Positions 8,602 to 16,640 of a DNA stretch of 49,025 nt are shown here, piece by piece; positions within the stretch are counted from its first letter, which is position 1, and each line of letters begins with the position of its first letter. The notes below the pieces were generated by a model, which saw only the letters and a program-made list of their open reading frames with translations, ran no database searches and had not been told where the DNA came from. The position numbers were made by a program, and so were the translations under genes. This stretch comes from Desulfarculus sp. (lineage in GTDB: Bacteria; Desulfobacterota; Desulfarculia; Desulfarculales; Desulfarculaceae), in NCBI GenBank assembly GCA_003605055.1, contig QZKP01000036.1, positions 1 to 49,025 on the forward strand, given 5' to 3'.

Positions 8602-8697
8602 GACTGCACCCAGTTTGCTTGATCTCCCCGGGGGAGCCGATAACGCCTTGAGTCAAAACGCCGCCGGTCGCACGCCGGCCCTGAGGGCTCCCTATTC

Positions 8698-8864
8698 AGG
8701 CCGGCAGGTCTTCTGGCTCCCGGATCATCCTACTGGCCGCGCCTTCCCGCCTCGCTCGGCGGCGAAGCAGTGGCTTCCACAGCGGCTTTTGTCCCCGGTT
8801 ACAGCGGCGGGACCGCGACGGCTTAGAACCGTCTTCCCTATTGAGCCCCAGGGGGCACCGGCCT
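8698..8864 (-). promoter_or_regulatory. First (distal) cobalamin riboswitch
   Basis: P1 arms AGGCCGG and CCGGCCT (complement of 8858-8864 and 8698-8704) enclose a full aptamer: GGGAAGACGGTT, GCGGTCCCGCCGCTGTAA, AGCCACTG, GGCGGGAAGG and a near-consensus B12 box AGCCAGAAGACCTGCC. It starts about 40 bases after the cobQ stop codon and is followed by a strong terminator. Confidence 0.92.
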
Positions 8865-8879
8865 GATATTTACGTACCT

Positions 8880-8908
8880 TTCCTATGCCAAGTCGCGGAC
8901 CGAGTCAA
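8880..8908 (-). promoter_or_regulatory. Possible sigma-70 promoter for the riboswitch-btuB transcript
   Basis: On the minus strand, TTGACT (complement of 8903-8908) and TAGGAA (complement of 8880-8885) are 17 bases apart, immediately before the distal riboswitch. The -35 box overlaps the cobQ stop. The -10 box is weak, so the leader might instead be transcribed by read-through from cobQ. Confidence 0.3.
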
Positions 8909-10431
8909 GAAAGATTTTGGTCGGCCAGAGGCTCCAGCAGGCCGGCGAGGTCCAGATGGCGCTCCAGGTGGTCGGCCAGCAGGTCGTACTGCCGGTCCAG
9001 GAAGGCGGCGTAGTCGGGCAGGCCCTCCAGGCCGGCCGCGCCCCGGGCCCAGGCCAAGAGCGCCGCGCGCAGGCCGTCGTTGTCCAGCACGCCGTGCAGA
9101 TAGGTGCCCACCACCCGGCCGTCGCGGCTGACCTGACCCTCCGGGACGGCCAGGGGCCGGCCCAGGCGCGACACCAGCTCAAAGGCCGGGCGCGCCTCGC
9201 TCAGGGGCCGGCTCTGGCCCATGTGTATCTCGTATCCCTGCACGGGCCCCGGGGCCGCGAAAGGCAGGGCCGGCAGGCAGCGGGCCTCCACGCGGGTGGT
9301 GGTCTTGTCCGCGGCCATGACGGTCTCGACCTCCAACAGGCCCAGGCCCGCGGCCTGGCCGGGCGGACCCTCCACGCCCAACGGGTCGGCGATGACCCGG
9401 CCCAAGAGCTGGTAGCCGCCACACAGCCCCAGCACCCGGCCGCCCAGCCCGTGATAGGCGGCCACGGCCTGGTCCAGCCCGCTGCGGCGAAGCTGGTCCA
9501 GGGCGGCCAGGGTGTTCTTGCTGCCGGGCAGTATCACCAGGTCCAAGCCGGCCATCTGCCCGGGCTGCTCGATCCAGGACAGCTCCACCGCCGGCTCGGC
9601 GGCCAGGGCGTCGAAGTCCGTGTAGTTGCTGATGTGACTCAGGCGCAGCACCCCCACCCGCACCGCGCCGGCGGAAGCCCTAAGCTCGCCCCGCTCCAGG
9701 GCCACGCCGTCCTCCTGGGGCAGGCGGATGTGCTCGAAGCGGGGCAGGAGCCCCAGCACCGGCAGGCCGGCCTTGCGTGCGATGTACTCCAGGCCGTCGC
9801 TGAACAGGGCCGGGTCGCCGCGGAACTTGTTGATCACGATGCCGGCCAGCAGGCGGCGCTCGGCCGGGGTCATCAGGCGCAGGCTGCCCAGCACCTGGGC
9901 AAAGACTCCGCCGGCGTCTATATCCGCGGCCAGGAGGGCCTTGGCCCCGGCCCAGCGGGCCATTGGCAGGTTCACCAGGTCCCGGCGCTTGAGGTTCATC
10001 TCCACGCAGGAGCCCGCCCCCTCCAGCACGATGAGCTGGTGGCGCTCCTGCAGGCGGCCGAAGGCGGCCCTGACCGCGCGCAGCAGCCGGGGCCGCAGGC
10101 GGTAATACTCCGCGCCCGAGTAGTTCCCGATGGCCTTGCCCGACAGCACCACCTGGGAGCCCACCTGGCTGGTGGGCTTGAGCAGGATGGGGTTCATGTC
10201 CACGTGGGGCTCCAGGCCGGCGGCCTGGGCCTGGCTGAGCTGGGCCCGGCCGATCTCGCCGCCCTGGGGGGTGATGCCCGAGTTGAGGGCCATATTCTGG
10301 GCCTTGAACGGCGCCACGTCTATGCCCAGGCGCCGGAAATGGCGGCACAAGCCCATGACCAGCACGCTCTTGCCCACGTGGGAGCCGGTGCCCAGCACCA
10401 TGAGCGGGCGGTATTTGCCTGCGCTATCCAA
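8905..10431 (-). CDS. cobQ: Cobyric acid synthase CobQ (CbiP)
   Basis: About 508 residues, matching the family. It amidates the b, d, e and g carboxylates of adenosyl-cobyrinate a,c-diamide with glutamine and ATP in the cytosol. The N-terminal dethiobiotin-synthetase-like ATPase has a P-loop (GTGSHVGKS) and 'APFKAQNMALNSG'. The C-terminal glutamine amidotransferase domain has the nucleophile Cys in LCGGYQ and the His of GTYLHGVL. The likely start is TTG at 10431, with GGAGGG 7 bases upstream; a longer form from TTG 10476 has no such site. It lies just upstream of the riboswitch-btuB unit. No other cobalamin synthesis gene is in the window. Confidence 0.93.
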   Translation of the reverse strand: MDSAGKYRPLMVLGTGSHVGKSVLVMGLCRHFRRLGIDVAPFKAQNMALNSGITPQGGEIGRAQLSQAQAAGLEPHVDMNPILLKPTSQVGSQVVLSGKAIGNYSGAEYYRLRPRLLRAVRAAFGRLQERHQLIVLEGAGSCVEMNLKRRDLVNLPMARWAGAKALLAADIDAGGVFAQVLGSLRLMTPAERRLLAGIVINKFRGDPALFSDGLEYIARKAGLPVLGLLPRFEHIRLPQEDGVALERGELRASAGAVRVGVLRLSHISNYTDFDALAAEPAVELSWIEQPGQMAGLDLVILPGSKNTLAALDQLRRSGLDQAVAAYHGLGGRVLGLCGGYQLLGRVIADPLGVEGPPGQAAGLGLLEVETVMAADKTTTRVEARCLPALPFAAPGPVQGYEIHMGQSRPLSEARPAFELVSRLGRPLAVPEGQVSRDGRVVGTYLHGVLDNDGLRAALLAWARGAAGLEGLPDYAAFLDRQYDLLADHLERHLDLAGLLEPLADQNLS

Positions 10432-10529
10432 TGCAAAACCCTCCGGCGGCGGCCCTTGCGGGGGAGCCCACGCCAATTCAGCCTAATGAAACCAGAGGCC
10501 GCGGGCAAGGGCTGCGGCCTGCGGAGTGC

Positions 10530-10559
10530 AAAAAAGGCCGGCCCCGCCTGGAGCCGGCC
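10530..10559 (-). terminator. Terminator after the cyclase gene
   Basis: GGCCGGC (10536-10542) and GCCGGCC (10553-10559) form a stem with a 10-base loop. On the minus strand a run of six T follows (complement of 10530-10535). It ends the dehydrogenase-SDR-cyclase operon before cobQ. Confidence 0.85.
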
Positions 10560-10586
10560 CCGAGCCTATGCGCCGCGGCTAGGCGG

Positions 10587-11318
10587 TCAGTCGCTCAACT
10601 CCCATTGGGGCGGCTCTCCCTCGTGCAGGATGGCCACGGGCCGGATGGGCGAGCCGGTGCCCTTGCGTATCCTGAGCGGCAGGGCCATGAAGGTGAAGCG
10701 TTTGCCCACCAGCTTGTCCAGGTTGCACAGGTTCTCCATGTGGGTCACGCCCCGCTCGCCGCATACCGAGTGGCAGGGGTAGGTCTTGTCCAGCCACATG
10801 TCCGGGCTGGTGTTGTCCACCCCGAAGTTCACGCAGCCCTGGTCAATGATGAACTCGGTGGCCTCGCGGGTCAGGCCGGGCTGGTGGGTGGCGTACTCGG
10901 GCTGGCCGTAGAAGCGCTCGTAGTGCTTGGTGTAGAACAACACCGTGTCGCCCTTGCGAATGTCCAGATTCCAGCGCTTGAGTTCGGCCTTTATCTTGTC
11001 GGACCCGAACTGGGTCTGGGGCTTCACGTCGCTGACGTCCAGGCAGATGGCCGAGGTGATGCAGCGCGACAAGGGAATCTCGTCCACCGACTCGGCCTCC
11101 GGATCGCGGATGAAGTGCGATACCGGGTCAATGTGGGTGGGGCCGTGGTCGCACATCATGATGCCGCTGGTCTGGTAGGAGAAGCCGGTGCCGATGTTGC
11201 GCTCGGCCTCGTCGTGGCTCATGTGTTGCCAGATCACCGTCTTGGCGTGGCCGGGATACACGGGCATGCCGTTGTATATCTCCTGGCTCAGATCAATCAT
11301 CCTGCCTTTTATGATCAT
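10587..11318 (-). CDS. Cyclase / kynurenine-formamidase-like metal hydrolase
   Basis: 243 residues of the cyclase family (PF04199). The metal-binding signature H-G-x-T-H-x-D appears as 'DHGPTHIDPVSHF' near residue 59, preceded by the typical 'IDLSQEIYNGMPVYPGH' opening. A glutamate/histidine segment follows late in the chain. Members hydrolyse amides or lactone-like bonds such as N-formylkynurenine, or open cyclic imides; the substrate here is unknown. ATG 11318 has AGGAGA 6 bases ahead. It is the last gene of a three-gene operon after an SDR and a hydroxyacid dehydrogenase, 68 bases after the SDR, followed by a terminator. A catabolic role on a small organic acid is inferred. Confidence 0.85.
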   Translation of the reverse strand: MIIKGRMIDLSQEIYNGMPVYPGHAKTVIWQHMSHDEAERNIGTGFSYQTSGIMMCDHGPTHIDPVSHFIRDPEAESVDEIPLSRCITSAICLDVSDVKPQTQFGSDKIKAELKRWNLDIRKGDTVLFYTKHYERFYGQPEYATHQPGLTREATEFIIDQGCVNFGVDNTSPDMWLDKTYPCHSVCGERGVTHMENLCNLDKLVGKRFTFMALPLRIRKGTGSPIRPVAILHEGEPPQWELSD

Positions 11319-11386
11319 GCCGAATCTCCTTTGCCCATTACTTGTGCGCTGCCAGGGCCCCGCGGCGGCCCCGGTTGTTTACTTGC

Positions 11387-12154
11387 CTAGTGCGCGGTCC
11401 AGCCGGCGTCCACCAGAAGCACGTGGCCGGTGACCAGGTTGGCCGCCGGCGCGGCCAGGTAGATCACCGCGCCCACCACGTCCTGGGGCTTGCCCAGAAT
11501 CTTGAGCAGGTTCTTGGCCAAGGCGTAATCGCGGAATTTGGGGTCGGCCAGCATGTCGCGCGTGAAGTCGGTCTCGATGAAGGTGGGGGCCACCGCATTG
11601 ACCAGGATATTGTGCGGGGCCCACTCCAGGGCCAGCACCTTGGTCACCAGGTTCAGCCCGGCCTTGCTGGCGCAGTAGGCCGCCCGCTTGATAAGGGCCA
11701 CCTGGCCGGTCTGGGAGGTGATGTTGATGATGCGGCCGCCGCGGCCCTGGGCGATCATCACCCGGCCCACGGCCTGGGCCATGAAAAAGGCCGCCTTGAG
11801 GTTGATGTCAACCACCCGATCCCAGGCCTCCTCGGTCACCTGGGCTGACTCCTGGGGGATGTTGATGCCCGCGTTGTTCACCAGGATGTCCACCCCGCCC
11901 AGTTGCTGGATCAGGCCGTCCACCAGCCCGGCCAGATCTGAAACCCGGCTCAGGTCCGCGGCCGCGAAGGCCGCCCGCCGGCCCATGGCCCTTATCTCGC
12001 CGGCGGCCTGCTCCAGTTCGGCCTGGGTGCGGGCCAGCAGCCCCACGTCGCAGCCGAACTCGGCCAGGCCCAGGGCGATGGCTTTGCCGATGCCGCGGCC
12101 GGCGCCCGTGACCAGCGCCTTCTTGCCCTGCAGATTAAACAGCGTCTCTTTCAT
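11387..12154 (-). CDS. Short-chain dehydrogenase/reductase (FabG-like)
   Basis: 255 residues, classical SDR. The nucleotide motif TGAGRGIG is at 16-23 and NNAG at about 93-96. The catalytic Ser147, Tyr160 and Lys164 (Y-C-A-S-K) are all present, and the C-terminal 'VTGHVLLVDAGWTAH' is typical. It oxidises an alcohol or reduces a ketone with NAD(P); the substrate is unknown. An Arg at the end of the second strand (LLAR) is consistent with NADP or NAD. ATG 12154 has AGGGAG just upstream. It lies between the hydroxyacid dehydrogenase (121 bases before it) and the cyclase gene, forming an apparent catabolic operon. Confidence 0.9.
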   Translation of the reverse strand: MKETLFNLQGKKALVTGAGRGIGKAIALGLAEFGCDVGLLARTQAELEQAAGEIRAMGRRAAFAAADLSRVSDLAGLVDGLIQQLGGVDILVNNAGINIPQESAQVTEEAWDRVVDINLKAAFFMAQAVGRVMIAQGRGGRIINITSQTGQVALIKRAAYCASKAGLNLVTKVLALEWAPHNILVNAVAPTFIETDFTRDMLADPKFRDYALAKNLLKILGKPQDVVGAVIYLAAPAANLVTGHVLLVDAGWTAH

Positions 12155-12275
12155 GGTTCTCCCTTGCCGGCGCACGCCGGGGCCCCTGGCGCGGACCGCT
12201 TTATACCTCAGCGCAATGCCCCTTAGTTTAGCGTGGTTATGCTCCGGGGAAAAGGGCCTCTGGCGGCCGGGACTT

Positions 12276-13169
12276 CTAGCCCGGCTTCACCTCGGTGTCG
12301 GACAGGGCCTCCAGACACTTGACGATGGAGGCGTGGTCCCAGTCCAGGCCTCCCATGGCCGCCACCGAGTTCCAGAGCTGCGACAGCAGGGCGGTGCCCG
12401 GCAGATAAATGCCCAGATCCTTGGCCTCCTCTATGGCGATCTCGGTGTCCTTTTTGTGCAGGCGCACCTTGCCCCCGGGCGCGAAGTTGCGCTCCAGCAT
12501 GCGCTGGCCGTGCAGTTCCAGCACCCGGCTCTGGGCGAAGCCGCCCAGCAGGGCCTGGCGCACCTTGGCCGGGTCCACCCCGGACTTCTGGGCGAAGACC
12601 AGGGCCTCGGCCACCGCCGCGATGCCCAACCCCACCACTATCTGGTTGCAGGCCTTGGCCACCTGGCCGGCGCCGTGGCCGCCCACCAGGTTGATGTTGC
12701 GCCCCATCTTCTCCAGCATGGGCTTGACTCGGGCGAATACCTCGGGCTTGCCGCCGGCCATGATGGACAAGGAGGCCTCCTGGGCCCCCACGTCGCCGCC
12801 GCTGACCGGGGCGTCCATCATCTCCAAGCCCCGGGCCGCGAAGGCCTCGGCGATGCGGCGGGCGGTCTTGGGGGAGACGGTGCTCATGTCCACCAGCACG
12901 CCGCCCGGGACCAGGCCCTGGATCAGGCCCTGCTCGCCCAGGGCCACCTTGCCGACGATGTTGTCGTTGGGCAGCATGGAGAACACGATGGATGCCTGGG
13001 CGCCCACCTCCTGGGGCGTGGCCGCCTTTTGCGCGCCCTGCGCGGCCAGCGCCTCCACCGCCGCCTGCACTACGTCGCAGACCACCAACTGGTATCCGCC
13101 CTTCATCAGGTTGGCCGCCATGGGCCGGCCCATAATGCCTAGGCCCACGAAGCCTATCTTTTGCGCCAT
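12276..13169 (-). CDS. 3-hydroxyisobutyrate dehydrogenase / 2-hydroxy-3-oxopropionate reductase-like
   Basis: 297 residues, a standard beta-hydroxyacid dehydrogenase. GLGIMG is at 9-14, DAPVSGG near 129-135, and catalytic Lys182 and Asn185 are in GAGQVAKACN. Unlike the paralogue at the left end it keeps the canonical SGG. Such enzymes interconvert hydroxyacids and semialdehydes using NAD(P). GGGAG lies 6 bases before ATG 13169. It is the first gene of the operon with the SDR and cyclase, with a sigma-70-like promoter about 220 bases upstream. The two paralogues in the window differ in sequence and in operon partners, so they probably serve different substrates. Confidence 0.9.
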   Translation of the reverse strand: MAQKIGFVGLGIMGRPMAANLMKGGYQLVVCDVVQAAVEALAAQGAQKAATPQEVGAQASIVFSMLPNDNIVGKVALGEQGLIQGLVPGGVLVDMSTVSPKTARRIAEAFAARGLEMMDAPVSGGDVGAQEASLSIMAGGKPEVFARVKPMLEKMGRNINLVGGHGAGQVAKACNQIVVGLGIAAVAEALVFAQKSGVDPAKVRQALLGGFAQSRVLELHGQRMLERNFAPGGKVRLHKKDTEIAIEEAKDLGIYLPGTALLSQLWNSVAAMGGLDWDHASIVKCLEALSDTEVKPG

Positions 13170-13702
13170 GTGCAACTCCCTAACCAAGTTGATTACAAAT
13201 CCCCCCAGGGGCCAGCCCAGGCCGGCCCTCAAAGCTCCCGGGGCATACGGACCGCCGCAGCCAGACAACTCACCTGCGGCTCTGCCTCTGCGTGACCAGG
13301 GGCCAGGTCCCTGCAACCCACCTTCCGCAATTTTTCCATGAGCTGATTAACGGTGATGGGCCGCTTCCTATAACCCGCTCTGGATGGTGGGATACTAGCT
13401 TTGCCAAAAACAGGGTGTCAAGGCATAACTTGGACGCCCCGACGCATTGTCCGTTGCGCCATCAATTTGAATTTAAAGGCTTTATTTGGTATAGAGCATT
13501 AGGGGCAAGATAGTGGGCCTCACCTGCTGATTTGGGTTGGGCCTCCCAGAGGCATGTTGCCCTGGATCATCATTGTCCTAATTTCGGCGCAAGTCATTCC
13601 AGGTGGGCCTGGGAACCCTCCGCGGCCCCACAGGCGCGGCCAAGGGCCCAGCCCGGACCCTTGGGCCGGCGGCGCGATAGGACCTCGGTTGCCGCTGAAT
13701 TA
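13170..13702. other. Divergent intergenic region
   Basis: No convincing gene. It holds the promoter of the minus-strand dehydrogenase operon (13392-13421) and an AT-rich patch at about 13460-13510. The remainder is GC-rich sequence whose open frames lack coding character. Confidence 0.5.
13392..13421 (-). promoter_or_regulatory. Sigma-70-like promoter of the dehydrogenase-SDR-cyclase operon
   Basis: On the minus strand a perfect TTGACA (complement of 13416-13421) and TAGTAT (complement of 13392-13397) are separated by 18 bases. This would give a leader of about 215 bases before the ATG at 13169. Confidence 0.5.
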
Positions 13703-13711
13703 TGCTATAAT
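13703..13711 (+). promoter_or_regulatory. Extended -10 promoter element (TGCTATAAT)
   Basis: A perfect TATAAT (13706-13711) is preceded by TG at the extended -10 position. There is no good -35 box at 16-18 bases, as is common for extended -10 promoters. It would drive the plus-strand envelope-protein operon and the short reading frames just downstream. Confidence 0.5.
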
Positions 13712-13767
13712 AGTAGAATACTTAAGAGGATCGGGCATATGGTTTTTTTATCTACCCGACCATCGCC

Positions 13768-14058
13768 GTGGTGTTGATTTCTATGCTGATTCAGACCCTT
13801 CCCCTTCCTGCTCTGGGCCCTGCCACGCCCTCCTTTTGGGTCTCTCTCCGGGGACGCCTCTCTCCCATCCCCGTGAATTTATTCGCCGCCGGGGTCGTGG
13901 CCCCGTGGGGCCTGTCCACCCTGCCGCTGTCGGTCTCCTCCGAAAAACCCAAGAAGGTCAAGACACTGGCCCGCACCGGCCTGGTCAAGGGCAACAGCTT
14001 CAGCACTCCGGTTCATCTCTACCATATGCTTATGCAAAACAAGGAGGTCGTGCAGTGA
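13768..14058 (+). CDS. Possible small membrane/secreted protein, start unclear
   Basis: The frame is open from 13726 to the TGA at 14056-14058. It encodes a hydrophobic N-terminal segment (IYPTIAVVLISMLIQTLPLP) followed by a stretch of strongly GC-ending codons (about 13880-14010) like the real genes nearby. Its stop overlaps the GTG of the next gene in a GTGA, as in translationally coupled operons. No family is recognised. Start codons in frame (GTG 13768, ATG 13783) have no ribosome site. A good site (AGAGGA) and ATG lie at 13739 in another frame, separated only by a run of seven T. It may be a frameshifted gene or non-coding leader. Confidence 0.35.
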   Translation: MVLISMLIQTLPLPALGPATPSFWVSLRGRLSPIPVNLFAAGVVAPWGLSTLPLSVSSEKPKKVKTLARTGLVKGNSFSTPVHLYHMLMQNKEVVQ

Positions 14059-15041
14059 CCAGAACCTTTGCCAAAACCGCGGCCTTGGGGTTGAGCCTGG
14101 CCGTGCTTTTGACTCTCGGCGCGGCCCTGGCTTCGGCCCAGGAATATGTTGGCTACACCTACAACCCCATGGGTTTCTCCTTGCAGGTCCCCAAGCATTG
14201 GCTGCCCCCGGAAAGGAAGGGCACGGGCACCCTGGTTTTCTCCGGCCCCAAAGGCAGCGAACAATACCAGACCACCATCAGCGTGCAGTTGGTGCGGCCG
14301 CCGGCGGGCTCCAGCCTGCAAAAAGAGGTGCAGGCCGTTGAGCAGCAGTGGAGGTCGGCTCCCCAGTACCAACTGCTCTCCAAGCAGACCGGCACCCTGG
14401 CTGGGCAGCGGGGGGTGCGCCTGCTGGCCCAGTACCAGATGCCAGGAACCACCCAGATTTACAAGCAGGAGCAGTTCATCATTGACCGGGCGCCCTACTT
14501 CTTCTGGCTGGGCTACACCGCTCCCCTGCCCCTGTTCGACAAGCACCAGGCGGCCATGGTCAAGGCAGTTAACACCTTGAAGTTCGTGCCTTTCCCTGTA
14601 GCGACCGCCAGCCCCCCGCCGGCCCAAACCCAGACCGCTCCGCCGCCGATGTCCCAGGCCACGTTGCCGCCGCCGGCCTCGCCCCCGCCCGCGGCCCCGC
14701 AGCCCCGCATCTATGACATCCAGCCTTGTCGCGCCGTAACCAAGGCCGGGCCCCAGGGCGTCAGCCAGGTGTTCCCGGCGGATGTGGGCACCATCTACGT
14801 CTGGTTCCGCTTCCGCGGCCTGCCGGCCGGCACCACGCTCCGCTCAGAGTGGTTCCTGGTCCAAGGGGGCAATCCGCAAAAGGTCGCCGAGGCCAGCACC
14901 AACATCCTAGACCCCGCCATCGCCTGGGGTCAGTTCCACATCAATATCAAACAGGGCCTTAAGTTCCCCGTGGGTGAGTACCGGGTGGACATCTACGCGG
15001 GCCAGGTCAAGGAGGCCAGCGTCTCCTTCCGGGTCCAGTAA
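14055..15041 (+). CDS. Secreted protein with PsbP/DcrB-like N-terminal domain and C-terminal beta domain
   Basis: About 328 residues from a GTG start with AAGGAGG 7 bases upstream. The signal peptide (hydrophobic LGLSLAVLLTLGAALA) ends near 'ASAQ'. Residues ~30-180 look like a DcrB/PsbP-type fold ('YNPMGFSLQVPKHW' ... 'FFWLGYTAPLPLFDKH'). A Pro-rich linker (~183-220, many PPP) follows. The C-terminal beta-rich domain has 'VFPADVGTIYVWFRFRGLPAGTTLR' character, as in periplasmic ligand or structural modules. Function is unknown; it probably acts outside the inner membrane. It heads a run of four plus-strand genes, 12 bases before the RDD gene. Confidence 0.7.
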   Translation: MTRTFAKTAALGLSLAVLLTLGAALASAQEYVGYTYNPMGFSLQVPKHWLPPERKGTGTLVFSGPKGSEQYQTTISVQLVRPPAGSSLQKEVQAVEQQWRSAPQYQLLSKQTGTLAGQRGVRLLAQYQMPGTTQIYKQEQFIIDRAPYFFWLGYTAPLPLFDKHQAAMVKAVNTLKFVPFPVATASPPPAQTQTAPPPMSQATLPPPASPPPAAPQPRIYDIQPCRAVTKAGPQGVSQVFPADVGTIYVWFRFRGLPAGTTLRSEWFLVQGGNPQKVAEASTNILDPAIAWGQFHINIKQGLKFPVGEYRVDIYAGQVKEASVSFRVQ

Positions 15042-15053
15042 AGGAGGGCGCAA

Positions 15054-15623
15054 ATGGCCTTTTGCAACCAGTGCGGCGCCACCCTGCAAGAGGGCGACCG
15101 CTTTTGCCCGGCCTGCGGCGCGCCGGTCAAGGGGGCACCGGCCGCACCGGCCGCGGTCCCCGGGCCAGCGGGCGCTCAACAGCCAGCGGCCCCGCAATAC
15201 CAGAGCGTGGGCATCCGCTTCGGGTCCCAGATCATAGACGGAATCATCATTCTCGCCTTTTACATGCTCATGGGCTATTGGGTGGCCTCGACCTACGGTG
15301 GCCTGAAACCGGAGGGTTGGGAGCTGAAGGGCGGACCGGCCATATTGGTAGTGAGCGTTTCCTTCATATTCGCCATGGCCTATTTCATCCTGCTGGAGGC
15401 CTTCTGGAACGGCCAGACCCTAGGCAAGAAGCTCACCGGCATCCGGGTGGTGCAGACCGACGGCCAGCCCATCACCCTGGCCCAGGCGGTGATCAGAAAC
15501 GTGCTGCGGGTGGTGGACGGCCTGGTCTTCTACCTGGTGGGCGCCATCCTGGTCTGGCGCTCGCCGCTCAGGCAACGGCTGGGGGACCGGGTGGCCGATA
15601 CGGTGGTGGTGAAAAAGCGCTGA
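15054..15623 (+). CDS. Zinc-ribbon RDD-family membrane protein
   Basis: 189 residues. The N-terminal zinc ribbon has two CxxC pairs (CNQCG at about 4-8, CPACG at about 18-22). An Ala/Pro linker follows, then an RDD domain with membrane segments near residues 60-80 and 100-120, the Arg/Asp signatures 'GIRFGSQIIDGIII' and 'LRQRLGDRVADTVVV', and the central 'GQTLGKKLTGIRVV'. RDD proteins are poorly understood inner-membrane proteins, some tied to ion exchange. AAAGGAGG precedes the ATG. It shares the zinc ribbon with the next gene, which suggests the two products work together. Confidence 0.85.
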   Translation: MAFCNQCGATLQEGDRFCPACGAPVKGAPAAPAAVPGPAGAQQPAAPQYQSVGIRFGSQIIDGIIILAFYMLMGYWVASTYGGLKPEGWELKGGPAILVVSVSFIFAMAYFILLEAFWNGQTLGKKLTGIRVVQTDGQPITLAQAVIRNVLRVVDGLVFYLVGAILVWRSPLRQRLGDRVADTVVVKKR

Positions 15624-15690
15624 GAGCGGGCCTTATGCCCGGGCCCTTGCAAGCCACGCCGAGACCCGCTGGGACACAGGAGTGAACAAC

Positions 15691-16620
15691 ATGACCGAAA
15701 GGACTTGCCCTAAATGCGGAGCCGCCCTCAGGGAGGGGGCACAGTTCTGTGCCTCCTGCGGAGCCAAGCTCGGCCAGGAGGCCGCAGCGGTCTCGGCCTT
15801 GGCTCCGGCCGCACCGGCCCCGGCGGCCCAGCCGGCGGCCGCCGCGCCCCCGGAAAAACTCAGCCGCCGCGGGCTGGCCTTGGCCCTGGCCGGCGGCGGC
15901 CTGTTGGTGGTGCTCGCCGTGGTGGCCCTGATCTTGATTGCGGGCGAGAAACGGGCCCCGTCTCCGCCCGCCCCGGGGCAAAAGGCCGCCTCCGGCTGGC
16001 AGCCGGACGCGGTGCAGGCGCCGCCGGCCGGCGGGCAGACGCAGGCGCCCGGACAGCAGCCGGGCTGGAAACCGGACGCGGGGCCCTCCGGCGAAAAGGC
16101 GCCCCCGGCGCCGGCCGAATCCGGCTGGCAGGCCGACCGGCCCGGCCAGGCCCCTGCGGGCGCCCCCCCGCAGACTCAAACCAAGCCCGGCGGTCAGCCG
16201 GAGCCGCTGCCTGGCGGGACTCCACCCCAGGAAGCGGCCCCGGGGCAGACGGACCCGGCCGCCTCGGACCGGTTTAACCAGGACGGCCTGCGCCTGGCCC
16301 GGGAGGACAAGCTAAACGAAGCGGCCCAGGCCTTCGAGCGGGCCACCCAGGCCAACCCCGAAAATGCCCAGGCCTGGAACAACCTGGGCTTGGCCCAGCG
16401 CAAGCTGGGCCAGACCGCGCAGGCCATCAAGGCCTATCGCCGGGCCATACAGGTCAGGCCGGAGCACGCCCTGACCTATAAGAACCTGGGCTATGCCCTG
16501 GAGCAGATCAAAGACCTGCGGGGGGCGGCCCAGGCCTACCTGAAATACGTAGAGCTGGAGCCCTGGGCCAGCGACGCGGTCTCGGTGAAAAAACGGGCCC
16601 AGCTCTTGCTTAAGAAATAA
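15691..16620 (+). CDS. Zinc-ribbon, single-TM, TPR-repeat protein
   Basis: About 309 residues. The N-terminal zinc ribbon (CPKCG ... CASCG) is followed by an Ala/Pro linker, one membrane segment (LALALAGGGLLVVLAVVALI), a long low-complexity Pro/Gly/Gln/Trp region with repeated 'SGWQ.D' units, and a C-terminal set of about three TPRs ('NAQAWNNLGLAQRKLGQTAQ', 'HALTYKNLGYALEQIKDL'). The topology suggests a cytoplasmic zinc ribbon and periplasmic TPR, a scaffold for protein contacts. ATG 15691 has AGGAGT at 7 bases; an in-frame GTG at 15682 is less likely. No exact family is recognised. Confidence 0.8.
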   Translation: MTERTCPKCGAALREGAQFCASCGAKLGQEAAAVSALAPAAPAPAAQPAAAAPPEKLSRRGLALALAGGGLLVVLAVVALILIAGEKRAPSPPAPGQKAASGWQPDAVQAPPAGGQTQAPGQQPGWKPDAGPSGEKAPPAPAESGWQADRPGQAPAGAPPQTQTKPGGQPEPLPGGTPPQEAAPGQTDPAASDRFNQDGLRLAREDKLNEAAQAFERATQANPENAQAWNNLGLAQRKLGQTAQAIKAYRRAIQVRPEHALTYKNLGYALEQIKDLRGAAQAYLKYVELEPWASDAVSVKKRAQLLLKK

Positions 16621-16640
16621 TGGGGAGCGGCAGACAAGCC

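Noticed and set aside
8917-10782. 621-codon plus-strand open frame
   Set aside because: It is antisense to cobQ and the cyclase gene, with low-complexity Gln/His/Gly-rich translation and no domain; typical of long shadow frames in GC-rich DNA.
13554-14054. 5' extension of the secreted protein gene
   Set aside because: The upstream frame has no coding character; the GTG at 14055 has a strong ribosome site and starts a proper signal peptide.
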